Source of the DNA: Bacteroides intestinalis
GTDB lineage: Bacteria > Bacteroidota > Bacteroidia > Bacteroidales > Bacteroidaceae
Reading direction: 5' to 3'
NCBI RefSeq assembly: GCF_902364365.1
Contig: NZ_CABJDN010000003.1
Coordinates: 434,001-498,000 of the forward strand
DNA length: 64,000 nucleotides
Below the pieces are notes generated by a model. That model was not told the DNA's origin. It ran no database searches and saw nothing but the letters and a program-made list of their open reading frames with translations. Positions 45,131-55,086 of the stretch are shown here, piece by piece. The translations under genes and the position numbers were made by a program. The stretch's first letter is position 1; each line of letters begins with the position of its first letter.

Positions 45131-46318
45131 TCATTCTTTTCCGGGCAATGTATACAAAAAGAGCGGATCGTCATACATGTAACATACCTGATACAATAAC
45201 TTCCCATCTGATATAACCCTGCCCCAATGGTCAAGTTTATAACGTGCCACCGGATTACCACCCCAATCATATTGTTCTACAAAGATATATCCATCACCTT
45301 TACCATTCTCACGCGATACCTGAAGCGGAGTACGTCCGCTATAAGTAAGGAAGAAGTAATCGTCAGTAGCAGATATTCCCCAATAATAGGTCACATTATC
45401 CGGGCCTAATGTAAGTATATCATTCTTGGCTTCCACGCCGTCAGCATCAAAAGTAATATCCCGTACAACCTGAGCAGATGTATCCATTATCAGGATTTTA
45501 CGAAAATATTTATAAGCATATACCATCCGGTTACCGGAAGGTGAAACAATAAAATCACCGATATACGGACTCCAGGAACGATGTTTCTTGCTAAATGCAA
45601 GATTATATATCTGTTCCGTCTGCAAACTGTCTCCCTGATAAACAGTACGAATAATAGCCTTTCCTCTCGGCACATTATCAGCATAATAGAAAGTATCCCG
45701 GGAAACTGCACATATCTGCCGGTTTGAATAAGAAGAACCTTTGATCGATTTAAAGGTAAAAGGAAAAGGTTTCAATACCCCCGTTGTATCAGTTTCAAAC
45801 AGTTGCATAGTCCCCGTCTCATAAACATATGTACCGGGGGCAGATACACCTGAAGATACCAAATGAGGAAAGTTAAATTCATTAGGTCCATTTCCTCCTA
45901 TTCCGAAAGAAGTGATATAACGGAAATCCGGCAAACGATACCAGTGGAAGAAACAGTTCAGACCTTCGTCTGCCGATTTCACTACTTCAACCGTTCCATC
46001 CGGACGACGGGTATAGGACATAGCAGGGCGATTCTGCAAAAGGAAATACCCATCTCTAATTAACATTTCCGGCTCTGCCATTTTGAAGATGGGACCTTCC
46101 TCATCCAGTATCTGATGGGTACCTGTCAATTCTATTAGTTCTCCGAAGTCCTCATCTTTTAATATCACACTTCCAGCCACCAGAGGAGCATCTTGTATTA
46201 TCTTTGGAGTTTCTACAACAATCGTATCGTTCGCCTCCTGTTGCTTCTGCTCTGCCCGCGACTTGCAGGCAGAGAGAAACAATAGAGACAGCAATATAAT
46301 GTAAAGTAAGTGTTTCAT
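45131..46318 (-). CDS. 6-bladed beta-propeller lipoprotein (BF3164-like)
   Basis: 395 residues. Lipobox LLFLSACKSR puts the lipid on Cys 18. The mature chain shows the repeating strands of a TolB/NHL-like propeller (GIGGNGPNEFNFPHL, PYIGDFIVSPSGNRMVYAYK) and resembles BF3164-like lipoproteins, which are common and uncharacterised in Bacteroides. It is 3 bp downstream of a second propeller protein. Confidence 0.75.
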   Translation of the reverse strand: MKHLLYIILLSLLFLSACKSRAEQKQQEANDTIVVETPKIIQDAPLVAGSVILKDEDFGELIELTGTHQILDEEGPIFKMAEPEMLIRDGYFLLQNRPAMSYTRRPDGTVEVVKSADEGLNCFFHWYRLPDFRYITSFGIGGNGPNEFNFPHLVSSGVSAPGTYVYETGTMQLFETDTTGVLKPFPFTFKSIKGSSYSNRQICAVSRDTFYYADNVPRGKAIIRTVYQGDSLQTEQIYNLAFSKKHRSWSPYIGDFIVSPSGNRMVYAYKYFRKILIMDTSAQVVRDITFDADGVEAKNDILTLGPDNVTYYWGISATDDYFFLTYSGRTPLQVSRENGKGDGYIFVEQYDWGGNPVARYKLDHWGRVISDGKLLYQVCYMYDDPLFLYTLPGKE

Positions 46319-46321
46319 TTA

Positions 46322-47530
46322 TTATTTCAACTTGGCGTACAGAATATAGTTATTATCATTCTCATGAATACTATCTGCCAATTTCTGTAAACGCTCCCGA
46401 TCGGCAGCCGGAATATCTTTAGCACCTGCCAAGTACTTTTCCAATGTTTCTTTCAGAGTTACAGGCTCCATATTGGCAGTATAATATCCGTTTGAACAAC
46501 TGTACGGAAACCAGGGAATAGGCAGATTACCCAGATAGTCATTCTCTACCTTATAGAAAGCACCTTTCAAAGATTGTTTGTCCATGATAAAATCGGCCGG
46601 CACTTCTGTGGTGAAATTATTTTCATCCAATTGTTTTTCCACAGATGTACTTCCCAGGAAATGACGCGGCAGTTCCTTGTAATCATGAATGGGAATTTCT
46701 TTCTTAGCAAAATCCATAGTGAAACGAGGATTCAAACGCCCGTTGGCATAATGATAGAGACTGTCCGGACGACGTTCCCAAAATACAAAAAGAGACACAT
46801 CAAAGTCTCCACCATTTTTATTGCTATACACTTCATTGCTGAAGTCCGGCTTTATGGCTAAATGACGTGAACGTATCGTATCTTGTATTTCTCCATCGAA
46901 CTTCTGAGTCCATGCCACATACGGCAAATATTCAAAAGGTAAAAGGAATACAGACAACAGAGAGTCTTTCGTATTGGCTTTGAAAACGCCTTTCGGCACC
47001 AAACCGGGCAATGGAATACTCTGCACAGCCTGTCCTTTCAAATCATAAGCCAGCAAAGATTTAGCATTCCAGGGAAGTAAATATATACGTCCACCAGCTT
47101 CATCTATCTGAGCATCATAAATCAGCTGATACTCACCGGGCCCTTGTCCGAAAGCTCCCACATTAGCAAGAAATTTCCCTGATTTATCAAAAAGTTTAAA
47201 AGGAGTCTGATCTTTACCCCATACTAATATATAATTGTCGGAAACAATCACATTTCGCACAGGTACCAATGCCTCATCCCGATTGTCCAACTTCACAATT
47301 TGCAATTCATCTGCAAAATAACTCAACGGAAGTACCACAGTATCTTTCAATGCCGACAGGTCACAAACCCATATAGAATCTCCGTTTACAACCTCCACTG
47401 AACCCGCTATCGGCTGTGTGTCCAATGCTGAACTTTTCTGAGTTTGTCCTCCATCCGAACAGGAACTCAGCCCCAAAATAAACATTAGGCTTGCCAGCCA
47501 TCTAACACTTTTCCATTGCTTGTTTTTCAT
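46322..47530 (-). CDS. 6-bladed beta-propeller lipoprotein
   Basis: 402 residues from the ATG at 47530 (MKNKQWKSVRWLAS), since the lipobox GLSSCSDGG then sits 25 residues in; the longer frame does not start with a sensible signal. The signature NVGAFGQGPGEYQLIYDAQID is typical of the 6-bladed propeller family seen beside TPR/HTH regulators. Function unknown; likely cell surface or periplasm. Forms a pair with the next propeller gene. Confidence 0.75.
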   Translation of the reverse strand: MKNKQWKSVRWLASLMFILGLSSCSDGGQTQKSSALDTQPIAGSVEVVNGDSIWVCDLSALKDTVVLPLSYFADELQIVKLDNRDEALVPVRNVIVSDNYILVWGKDQTPFKLFDKSGKFLANVGAFGQGPGEYQLIYDAQIDEAGGRIYLLPWNAKSLLAYDLKGQAVQSIPLPGLVPKGVFKANTKDSLLSVFLLPFEYLPYVAWTQKFDGEIQDTIRSRHLAIKPDFSNEVYSNKNGGDFDVSLFVFWERRPDSLYHYANGRLNPRFTMDFAKKEIPIHDYKELPRHFLGSTSVEKQLDENNFTTEVPADFIMDKQSLKGAFYKVENDYLGNLPIPWFPYSCSNGYYTANMEPVTLKETLEKYLAGAKDIPAADRERLQKLADSIHENDNNYILYAKLK

Positions 47531-47688
47531 ATTCTTATTTTTTACGTGAAACAATAAGACAAAGATAGCTGCCTTGGGAAGGAGAAGCAAATTATCCTAT
47601 AGACAAAATTGGCAGATTGCATCACACATAAAACGCTGATTTTAAAAAGATTAAACCTTTAACAGCTAAAATAAGTATAGACAAAAAT

Positions 47689-49014
47689 TCAAAAACGGCG
47701 CAAGAAATCATCTAAAGTCTCATTATTTTCCGTCAATCCCAACTTATCTCGTTTCATGCGTTGTTTCTTGCGACTAATCGAGGTGCGACTGATACAATAG
47801 ATATCAGACAAATCTTTGATACTAACATTTATTTTCACCAGGCAACAGAAATATATATCCTTCATACTTAATCCCGGAAACGCTTCTAACAGCCTCACAG
47901 AAAAACGATCATAACTTCCGTCTACCGTTTGACGTATGTCTTCCCACTCTTCATCAGATAAGGCTATACGCCTATTTTGACTATCACTCTCTTCCTCGGA
48001 AGCCTCTTCTTCTTTCTCCAAAGAAGGGATTTTATGAAATGACTTCATTCGTCGGAAAAGCGACTCACGAAGCATACCCTCTTTTTCACGTAGCATATTC
48101 AACTCCTCTGATTGCTGCAATAGTTGCTCCGTCTGGCTCAGCCGCAGAGATTGCTCACGCCAAAGTTGCTTATACATCTGGCGTTTGCGACGCTGCCAAA
48201 CAATATAACCTACCGCAAATGCTACGACAAAACAAAGCCCTAAACTCAAAAGCCAGATTTCACGCCTCTGCTTATCTATTTTCAGACGATTCAGTTCATT
48301 TTCGAGCTTAGCCTTTTCGTATTGTGTCCGATTTTCAAAACCTTCTTCTCTCCTCAACTCATTTACAAGATGCTCATTAGCAGCAAGTGCTGCATAGAAA
48401 GAACAGCTATCTTTTCCCTGTGAAAAATACAACATTTTCAACCGTCTGGATGCCTCTGCTGCAACCCATCGATTTAATGATATAGATGCTGTACGGTAAT
48501 AAGTAACAGCCGAATCGTATTCATTGACACCTGCCCAAAGATTTCCTTTTGCCAAATGATAGTAGGGTACTACTTTCCTATCATTCATATTCTTCCGTAT
48601 TAAATCCAATACTAACACTCCTTCCCGAAAACGTCCGGCAGCAGCATAAGCGTTGGCCACTTCCTGACAAATAGAGCTATATTGCCATTCATTTGCCATA
48701 CGACTGGCTTTCAAAAAATAGGGCATAGCCTCATCTAACATCCCTCTTGACGAATAAATAAAAGCAATGAAACGATTCACCTGCGCTTTGTCCCCCTCAC
48801 GTTTAAAAAAGTTTTCAGCCAATTGCATGTAAAACAAGACACTATCCATATTGGCGGAGTTATGAGAAGCTACTCTTCCTTTATTAAACAAGTTTAAACC
48901 AATTGCAAAAGAATCAGGCACTATCCGGGAAGAGTCAGCGTCCAGTGCTTTCCCTCCTCTCCCGCAAGAAAGAAGGACAATTAGCATCAAAAGCAAGAGT
49001 AGCAGTTTCTTCAT
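47689..49014 (-). CDS. TPR membrane protein with C-terminal HTH (regulator)
   Basis: 441 residues. Lipobox-like start (LIVLLSCGRGG), a TPR array (about 35-225, for example YHLAKGNLWAGVNEYDSAVT), one membrane helix (WLLSLGLCFVVAFAVGYIVW), a coiled coil and a C-terminal HTH (VSIKDLSDIYCISRTSISRKKQRM). This layout is known in Bacteroides as a one-component regulator: periplasmic TPRs sense and the cytoplasmic HTH binds DNA. It is upstream of, and in line with, the two propeller lipoproteins, which are its likely targets. Confidence 0.75.
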   Translation of the reverse strand: MKKLLLLLLMLIVLLSCGRGGKALDADSSRIVPDSFAIGLNLFNKGRVASHNSANMDSVLFYMQLAENFFKREGDKAQVNRFIAFIYSSRGMLDEAMPYFLKASRMANEWQYSSICQEVANAYAAAGRFREGVLVLDLIRKNMNDRKVVPYYHLAKGNLWAGVNEYDSAVTYYRTASISLNRWVAAEASRRLKMLYFSQGKDSCSFYAALAANEHLVNELRREEGFENRTQYEKAKLENELNRLKIDKQRREIWLLSLGLCFVVAFAVGYIVWQRRKRQMYKQLWREQSLRLSQTEQLLQQSEELNMLREKEGMLRESLFRRMKSFHKIPSLEKEEEASEEESDSQNRRIALSDEEWEDIRQTVDGSYDRFSVRLLEAFPGLSMKDIYFCCLVKINVSIKDLSDIYCISRTSISRKKQRMKRDKLGLTENNETLDDFLRRF

Positions 49015-49026
49015 AGTATTGAACGA

Positions 49027-50490
49027 TTACCGATTACGCTTCAGGAATATACGATCTGAAATAGTGGCGGGTAACTCCCTCTCATAGTGAGTAACCATAA
49101 TCATCGTTTTATCCTGCCGACGGCAAAAGGCTTCGATAACTTTCTTCACCCGGCGACGGTTATAAGTATCCAAGCCATGCAAAGGCTCATCCAATATCAG
49201 CAACTCCGGATCTTTAACAAAAGCCCGTGCCAAGAGCGCCAGACGTTGTTCGCCACTGGATAATTGCAAAAAAGGTTTATCTTTGAGGGCGGCAATACCA
49301 AAAATATCCATCCACCATTCACAAACAGACATTTGTTCCGCTTTCGGACGTTTATACAATCCGATACTGTCATGCAGACCGGAAGCAACAATCTCAATAG
49401 CCGGTAAATTCTTCAAATAAGCACGATGCATTTCAGGGCTGACATACCCGATGTGTTTCTTTATTTCCCAAATACTTTCACCCGTTCCCCGTTTTCTCCC
49501 GAACAGGCTGATATCACAAGCATACGATTGGGGGTTATCGGCACATACAAGGCTCAATAAAGTCGATTTTCCTGCTCCATTTTCTCCACTCAATGCCCAT
49601 TTTTGACCACGCATCACCGTCCAGTCCAGTTCCTTCAAAATGATGCGGTCACCATAGCGGATACTGACTTTATTCAGTTTTACCACTTCGTCGGAAACAT
49701 AATTAGTATTATCATAAGGCAAGTCGATAATGCGTTGTTGCAAATCTTCGGGTACAGGTATATCTGCGTTCCGGAATATGGTAAGGTATTGATCACGTGA
49801 CATCATCTGTCCTACTGTACGATTTGCTATCGGCAGTACTTTATCTATATATACGGGAACATCATCCATCATAGAGAGTATCAGGACAAGTTGCACGGTA
49901 GACCGTTTGGCTAATCCTTCCAACAGAGTATTCAGCAACTCACGAGTCTGTGCATCCAATCCAATGAAAGGGTTATCCATGATAAGCACACGAGGAACAG
50001 TAAGTAATGCTTTCACTAACTGAAATTTGCGCAACTCGCCGCTGGAAAGAAGAATCATCGGCTTATCCAGCATAGGTTCAATGCGAAATAAATCGAAAAG
50101 TTCTTGTTTCAGAGCCTCATCCCTAACCGTTCCCAACATATCTTTAACTAATGGTACATCATCATGATCATGAGTATTCCAACGTTGTTGATAATAATAA
50201 TTAGCATCCGCCGAACCGTATGTATCACGGAAAGCAATGTATTTGATATTATCATAAGCCGTTTGTGATGCGGAAGGGGAAAAGTCATAAATAAGCATCC
50301 CGTCTTTCAATGGATATTTCCCGATAAGCATATCTACCAAAAGGCTCTTTCCTGAGCCGTTAGGCCCTACAATGGCAATGTGCTCATCTGCAGGAAAAGA
50401 TACGGAAGCAGGTGCAGCCAATCGTACAAGCGGATTACGGGCCACCCCGCCCTTCAAAGATATAGTATATGATTGCATCATTGGAGACAT
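49027..50490 (-). CDS. duplicated ABC ATPase (ModF-like)
   Basis: 487 residues holding two nucleotide-binding domains. First: Walker A GPNGSGKSLL, signature LLSSGELRKFQ, Walker B VLIMDNPFIGLD. Second: GENGAGKSTLL, LSSGEQRLALLAR, LLILDEPLHGLD. No membrane domain is present or encoded nearby. Tandem ABC proteins of this type resemble ModF, named from the molybdate operon, but no molybdate gene is next to it, so transport is doubtful. The first Walker B has Asn where the catalytic Glu is expected, so one site may be degenerate. Confidence 0.8.
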   Translation of the reverse strand: MSPMMQSYTISLKGGVARNPLVRLAAPASVSFPADEHIAIVGPNGSGKSLLVDMLIGKYPLKDGMLIYDFSPSASQTAYDNIKYIAFRDTYGSADANYYYQQRWNTHDHDDVPLVKDMLGTVRDEALKQELFDLFRIEPMLDKPMILLSSGELRKFQLVKALLTVPRVLIMDNPFIGLDAQTRELLNTLLEGLAKRSTVQLVLILSMMDDVPVYIDKVLPIANRTVGQMMSRDQYLTIFRNADIPVPEDLQQRIIDLPYDNTNYVSDEVVKLNKVSIRYGDRIILKELDWTVMRGQKWALSGENGAGKSTLLSLVCADNPQSYACDISLFGRKRGTGESIWEIKKHIGYVSPEMHRAYLKNLPAIEIVASGLHDSIGLYKRPKAEQMSVCEWWMDIFGIAALKDKPFLQLSSGEQRLALLARAFVKDPELLILDEPLHGLDTYNRRRVKKVIEAFCRRQDKTMIMVTHYERELPATISDRIFLKRNR

Positions 50491-50629
50491 ATTTTGTTTT
50501 GTAATGCCGCAAAGATACCAAGTTTTCCGGTTTTACTTACTCAAACAAACAGGCTGTTTGCGCAAATTGTCTATTTTTAAGTAAGTAATCTGAAAATAGA
50601 ACTGACAATATAGCATCATTTATAGAAAA

Positions 50630-50671
50630 GTTATCGCCCCTGTCAGTATTGTTACTAACAGGGGCGATAAC
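50630..50671 (-). terminator. terminator downstream of the pullulanase gene
   Basis: Perfect 14-bp arms GTTATCGCCCCTGT (50630-50643) and its complement (50658-50671), 14-nt loop; on the minus strand it is followed by CTTTTCTA. It lies 18 bp after the pullulanase stop. Confidence 0.85.
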
Positions 50672-50688
50672 TTTATAGATACTAATTC

Positions 50689-52686
50689 TTACTTATAAAT
50701 GATGAGTGCAGATTGTGCCGGAATCATAACTTCCGAACCATAAAGTGTACCCAGTCCATTTTCATTTATAAATCCGTCCTTGCACACCACCGTGTATTTA
50801 CCTTCAGGCACAACCAGCTTTGCAGGCTCTTTACGAGAATTCAGTGCCACGATAATATTTTCCCAAACATCTCTGTTAGCATTCTCTTTCAAGCGATATG
50901 CAACCAGATTATTACCCTCTACCGGAAGGAATTCCAAATGCTTGCGCACCAGTTCCGCATCTCCCATACGGAAAGCAGGATGATTTTTACGCAACTGTAT
51001 CAAACCTTTATAATAAGCAAATACATCAGCATATTCAGCTTTGCGTTTCCAATCGATCGCATTGATAGAATCAGGACTCTGATAACTGTTATGTACCCCT
51101 TTCTTATCACGCATCACTTCCTCACCTGCATAAATAAACGGTATGCCTTGTGAAGTAAATACCGCCGTCTGTGCCAGTTTATCCAACTTGACAAGTTCCT
51201 GCGGCGTAATGTCTGGAATACTCGCATTAAGCCTGTCTACCAAGCACATATCATCATGGCAGGATACATAGCTGATCATCTGTGTTGGCTGTTCAGCCCA
51301 CGAAGCCTTACTGTAATTCACTGAGTCATTATCCACCTGCGGATGCTTGATGGCACCCACAATACCAAACTTAACACTCTCCTCTCCACCAGGAAGTCCG
51401 GCAAGGAAAGCACCTTTGTGGTTATCATTGAACGGACCACGCAGAGCATCACGCATTTCATCGGAGAAAGCAGCGATACCGGGCATCCGATACGTATTCA
51501 TCTTCATAGCCAAAGAATCTTCCGGCATCTGGGGAGCCTTAGCCGCCCAGCCTTCACCATAAATAATGATACTCGGATCAACCGCCGTAGCAGCCTTGCG
51601 GATTTCATTCATTGTGGTAATATCATGAATTCCCATCAGGTCAAAGCGGAATCCATCAAGATGGTATTCATTAAGCCAGTGTAACACAGACTCTACCATA
51701 TATTTCCGCATCATAGGACGGTTACTTGCCGTTTCATTACCACAGGCAGAACCATCTGCAAAGCTACCATCCGGCATCTGGCGATAAAAATACCCCGGTA
51801 CCGTACGTTCAAAATTACTCTCAGCTGTGTTAAATGTATGATTATATACCACATCCAGCACTACCCTAATACCTGCCTTATGCAAAGCCTGTACCATTTG
51901 CTTGAATTCCTTGATACGGATAGAAGGATCATAAGGATCAGTAGAGTACGAACCGTCAGGTACATTATAGTTCTGCGGATCATATCCCCAATTATATTTA
52001 TTTTCATCCAATTTCGTTTCATCCACCGAAGCATAGTCATAGGACGGCAGAATATGAACATGTGTCACACCCAGTTCTTTCAAATGATCGATGCCGGTTG
52101 CCAGCTTCTCAGGGCTAAGTGTACCCTCTTCCGTCAGTGCCAGGAATTTACCTTTATGCTGAATGCCCGATGAAGGATCAATAGAGAAGTCACGGTGATG
52201 CATTTCATAAATAACAGCATCGGCCGGAGAAGCCAAAGCAGGACGCTTATCTTGTGCCCAACCTTCAGGATCGGTTGCTTTCATATCAATGATAGCAGCA
52301 CGTTTTCCATTCACCCCTACTGCTTTCGCATTGATGCCCGGAGTGTCTCCCAGCCATTTATCCTTGATCTTCACATTAAATGTATAGAATTTCCCAATCA
52401 GGTCCTTTTCCACCTTTGCCGTCCAGGTTCCTTCCTTATCAGATACCATAGAAACAGTCTCATAAGCATGGCCGCCATCACCCGCATCAAACAGCATGAG
52501 GCGTACTTCATCGGCAGTCGGCGCCCACAATGTAAAATTCGTAACTTCGGGAGTATACTCCATTTCCGTCAAGCTGCCCGAACGAACGGGATACAACTCA
52601 TAAGACGCGTACTCATTCTTTGCCGGGGCACAGCTGACAACTGTCGCTGTAGCTACTCCAATCAAGGCAAGTTCATTCAGTTTCAT
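50689..52686 (-). CDS. pulA: type I pullulanase (GH13)
   Basis: 665 residues. Lipobox TVVSCAP places a lipid on Cys 19. A CBM48-like domain (TNFTLWAPTADEVRLMLFDAG, about 45-140) precedes the GH13 barrel. The GH13 regions are VVLDVVYNHT (I), GFRFDLMGI with the nucleophile Asp (II), IIYGEGW with the acid/base Glu (III) and SYVSCHDD (IV). YEMHHRDFSID is the pullulanase-type YxxHxRD variant. It debranches alpha-1,6 links of pullulan, starch or glycogen. No sus genes are adjacent. Confidence 0.92.
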   Translation of the reverse strand: MKLNELALIGVATATVVSCAPAKNEYASYELYPVRSGSLTEMEYTPEVTNFTLWAPTADEVRLMLFDAGDGGHAYETVSMVSDKEGTWTAKVEKDLIGKFYTFNVKIKDKWLGDTPGINAKAVGVNGKRAAIIDMKATDPEGWAQDKRPALASPADAVIYEMHHRDFSIDPSSGIQHKGKFLALTEEGTLSPEKLATGIDHLKELGVTHVHILPSYDYASVDETKLDENKYNWGYDPQNYNVPDGSYSTDPYDPSIRIKEFKQMVQALHKAGIRVVLDVVYNHTFNTAESNFERTVPGYFYRQMPDGSFADGSACGNETASNRPMMRKYMVESVLHWLNEYHLDGFRFDLMGIHDITTMNEIRKAATAVDPSIIIYGEGWAAKAPQMPEDSLAMKMNTYRMPGIAAFSDEMRDALRGPFNDNHKGAFLAGLPGGEESVKFGIVGAIKHPQVDNDSVNYSKASWAEQPTQMISYVSCHDDMCLVDRLNASIPDITPQELVKLDKLAQTAVFTSQGIPFIYAGEEVMRDKKGVHNSYQSPDSINAIDWKRKAEYADVFAYYKGLIQLRKNHPAFRMGDAELVRKHLEFLPVEGNNLVAYRLKENANRDVWENIIVALNSRKEPAKLVVPEGKYTVVCKDGFINENGLGTLYGSEVMIPAQSALIIYK

Positions 52687-52724
52687 GGTGGTTATTTTAA
52701 GTTTTAAGTATTAAATATCATATC

Positions 52725-53294
52725 TTATTTCTTCACTTTATCCGGATTCTTGGCTATAAAGTCTTTCCATCCGTGATATCCTTTCTCTACTGTGGGACGC
52801 CCCATTTGCAGAAAATGGCAATAAGCAGCGGCCAACCCGTCCGTGGCATCCATGAATGTAGGCATATCCTCCTTTGCAAAGTGGAGCATGCGTTGCAACA
52901 TATCCGCTACTTGCTCTTTGGAAGCCTGACCATTTCCTGTGATAGCCATTTTTATTTTAAGAGGGGCATATTCCGTAATAGGGATATCACGACTGAGGGC
53001 AGCAGCCATAGCAACTCCCTGAGCACGCCCCAGCTTCAACATAGATTGTACATTCTTGCCGAAAAAGGGAGCCTCAATAGCAAGTTCATCAGGCAGGTAA
53101 CTCTCGATGATACTCAACACCCGTTCGTGTATATGGCGTAGTTTAAGGTAATGGTCACCAAGTTTGCGCAGGTCAATGATCCCCATAGCAATCATCTCAG
53201 GCTTTGTCCCCACCACACGCAGCACTCCATATCCCATAATGGTAGTACCGGGGTCAATACCTAAAATTATCTTTTCTTTGACCGGTTGTATCAC
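52725..53294 (-). CDS. ruvC: crossover junction endodeoxyribonuclease RuvC
   Basis: 189 residues, normal length. Catalytic acids are seen in [15 protein letters not shown] (Asp), [11 protein letters not shown] (Glu) and [14 protein letters not shown] (two Asp). It resolves Holliday junctions with RuvAB. Its ATG overlaps the stop of the DUF4286 gene (ATGA), the usual Bacteroides pair. Confidence 0.95.
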   Translation of the reverse strand: MIQPVKEKIILGIDPGTTIMGYGVLRVVGTKPEMIAMGIIDLRKLGDHYLKLRHIHERVLSIIESYLPDELAIEAPFFGKNVQSMLKLGRAQGVAMAAALSRDIPITEYAPLKIKMAITGNGQASKEQVADMLQRMLHFAKEDMPTFMDATDGLAAAYCHFLQMGRPTVEKGYHGWKDFIAKNPDKVKK

Positions 53295-53596
53295 TCTATT
53301 ACCTCCATCAATGTAGGAAAGCCAACCACCTTATCCTGGAATATTTTAACCAGTTCTTCGTTCAACTTCACCCCTTGCTCCATGTGCCAGCGGTGCAGAA
53401 TACCAGAGTTTTCCACTTCAAACTGAAGGGAATAGCATGTGCTACCCTCTTCACGATGGCTTAGTACGCGGACAATACGCGGTGTATGCAATGCACCGGT
53501 TTTCTCTACTTCGGGTAAATAGAATTCTTTTATCCAGATCAGGAAGTTATCTTCCTGTCCTTCTTCTACTTGATAGGTTGTATTATAGATCAGCAT
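53291..53596 (-). CDS. DUF4286 family protein
   Basis: 101 residues from the ATG at 53596 ([19 protein letters not shown]), which fits the family length; a longer frame adds 30 unlikely residues. Blocks include [21 protein letters not shown] and YSLQFEVEN. It looks like a ferredoxin-like dimeric barrel fold. Function unknown. Translationally coupled to ruvC, so it may have been annotated with DNA repair by position only. Confidence 0.85.
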   Translation of the reverse strand: MLIYNTTYQVEEGQEDNFLIWIKEFYLPEVEKTGALHTPRIVRVLSHREEGSTCYSLQFEVENSGILHRWHMEQGVKLNEELVKIFQDKVVGFPTLMEVIE

Positions 53597-53650
53597 ATTT
53601 TTTCTTTCAAATTGTTTCGCAAACATAGCAATTATTTCAGAATAATGCAT

Positions 53651-53658
53651 TATATTTG
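53651..53658 (+). promoter_or_regulatory. -7 box of tRNA-Ala
   Basis: TATATTTG 50 bp upstream of the tRNA. No TTG at 19-21 bp; the upstream element is not resolved. Confidence 0.5.
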
Positions 53659-53707
53659 CGCCACCAAAAAGAGAGAAAGCTCGCAAACGTTAGCGAAAGT
53701 TCGAAAA

Positions 53708-53781
53708 GGGGGGTTAGCTCATCTGGCTAGAGCGCGACACTGGCAGTGTCGAGGTGATCGGTTCGAGTCCGATACTCTCCA
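53708..53781 (+). tRNA. tRNA-Ala (anticodon GGC)
   Basis: A full cloverleaf folds by eye: 7-bp acceptor with the alanine identity pair G3-U70, D stem GCTC/GAGC, anticodon stem CGACA/TGTCG with loop CTGGCAG (anticodon GGC), T stem ATCGG/CCGAT with loop TTCGAGT. The CCA end is not encoded. It reads GCC and GCU codons. Confidence 0.95.
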
Positions 53782-53787
53782 CAAAAC

Positions 53788-53819
53788 AAAAGCTGCATTC
53801 GGTTTTGAATGCAGCTTTT
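53788..53819 (+). terminator. terminator after tRNA-Ala
   Basis: Perfect 13-bp arms AAAAGCTGCATTC (53788-53800) and its complement (53807-53819), 6-nt loop, then TTTA and further T-rich DNA. It may also serve the converging tonB gene. Confidence 0.85.
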
Positions 53820-53836
53820 ATTTTTATATCATTGTT

Positions 53837-54523
53837 TCACTGTAGTTTAAACGTCACAGGTACTGTAAACTTACAGCGTACAGGCACACCACGTTGTTTA
53901 CCAGGTATCCATTTCGGCATAGTAGAAATTACACGAACTGCTTCTTTGTCCAGATAAGGATCGACACCTCTTATCACTTTCACATCTACAATACTTCCGT
54001 CTTTATTAACAACAAACTGCACCGTTACACGACCCTGAGTTCCATTCTCTTGTGGAATAGTAGGATATTTGATATTCTTGCCCAAGTATTGTAAAAGTCC
54101 GGCTGTGCCACCATCAGGAAATTGCGGATTTTCTTCCACAATCACAAAAATTTCATCTTCTACCACCACATCTTCATCCACTGTAACCGGTATGTGCTTA
54201 ATTACTACATCTTCACCTGTTTCCTCCGAAGATGCAAAATTCGTTTCTTCTGCAGTAGCGTCATCATCTATTATCGTCAAAACATCATTAATAGGAGTTA
54301 CCTGAGGAGGGGGTGGAGGAGTAACTTCAGGCTGCCTTGTAAGAGGGATCTCCATGTCCTGCTCAAATACATTCTCGTTGATACGACCACTCGTATCAAC
54401 CCTGATGTCACGAGTCCATTCGAATGCAACGAACATGAAGGCGAGTACAGTTACATAACCGACAAGCAGCCACGTTGGCCTCTTGTTTTCCAGGTTTGCT
54501 TTGGGTGTTTTTTTGGTTTCCAT
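53837..54523 (-). CDS. tonB: energy transducer TonB
   Basis: 228 residues. One N-terminal membrane helix (WLLVGYVTVLAFMFVAFEW), a proline-rich spacer (TPPPPPQVTP) and an acidic linker, then the TonB C-terminal domain (YPTIPQENGTQGRVTVQFVV, GVDPYLDKEAVRVISTMPKW). It passes proton-motive energy to outer-membrane receptors. No exbB or exbD gene is adjacent. One of several TonB paralogs expected in Bacteroides. Confidence 0.9.
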   Translation of the reverse strand: METKKTPKANLENKRPTWLLVGYVTVLAFMFVAFEWTRDIRVDTSGRINENVFEQDMEIPLTRQPEVTPPPPPQVTPINDVLTIIDDDATAEETNFASSEETGEDVVIKHIPVTVDEDVVVEDEIFVIVEENPQFPDGGTAGLLQYLGKNIKYPTIPQENGTQGRVTVQFVVNKDGSIVDVKVIRGVDPYLDKEAVRVISTMPKWIPGKQRGVPVRCKFTVPVTFKLQ

Positions 54524-54787
54524 AGTTTACAAATTAGTTACCGCATAATGTTTATTTGTTTAAATTGAACATTATACAGATGTTGTTAGTAATACGAAAA
54601 CACTTGTGGCCACTATTTTCTGTATTAAAGGTAGTTGAATAACTGTTAAGTTGTTATCAAAGAGATTCATAAATATGCTTTTTTAATATCTGTTTGACAA
54701 AATTGCTTAGCAAAAAGATTATTTACGGCAGAATGCTTAAGAATAGTAAAAAAACAGCTACCTTTGCCGGACAAATTAATTCTAAAG
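54524..54787. promoter_or_regulatory. divergent promoter region with -7 box TACCTTTG
   Basis: 264 bp between tonB and a small rightward gene. TACCTTTG at 54759-54766 is a good -7 box for the gene at 54788, leaving a leader of about 15 nt. A clear -33 element and a tonB promoter could not be placed. Confidence 0.5.
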
Positions 54788-55018
54788 ATGAAACAAACTA
54801 AATCAGGAAAAAGTGACGTTATTTTGCGTACACTGAGCCCTTACGATCCGAAAGTACAACGCTATCTTTCCCTCTCTAAACAAATTGAGCAATTGATGAA
54901 TAATGCAGAAGATGAAAATGACGCATGTATTTCTATTGAACTGGTAGCAGAATTCTGCGTGCTGCAGGAAGAGCTTTATCAGGAAGCACTAAAAAAGCAC
55001 AAAAAAGAAGCCAACTAA
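54788..55018 (+). CDS. small conserved-looking cytoplasmic protein
   Basis: 76 residues from the ATG at 54788; an upstream TTG would fall on the -7 box itself. Highly charged, no signal, with two helices predicted from KVQRYLSLSKQIEQLMNNAE and IELVAEFCVLQEELYQEALK. No family recognised. It stands alone between tonB and pheS behind its own -7 box, and codon use is ordinary. Confidence 0.6.
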   Translation: MKQTKSGKSDVILRTLSPYDPKVQRYLSLSKQIEQLMNNAEDENDACISIELVAEFCVLQEELYQEALKKHKKEAN

Positions 55019-55086
55019 CCTTCTCCACTGCCGATATAACGAAGTACATAACAAAAACGGAAAGGTTCCGGGATATACCAAGTCCG

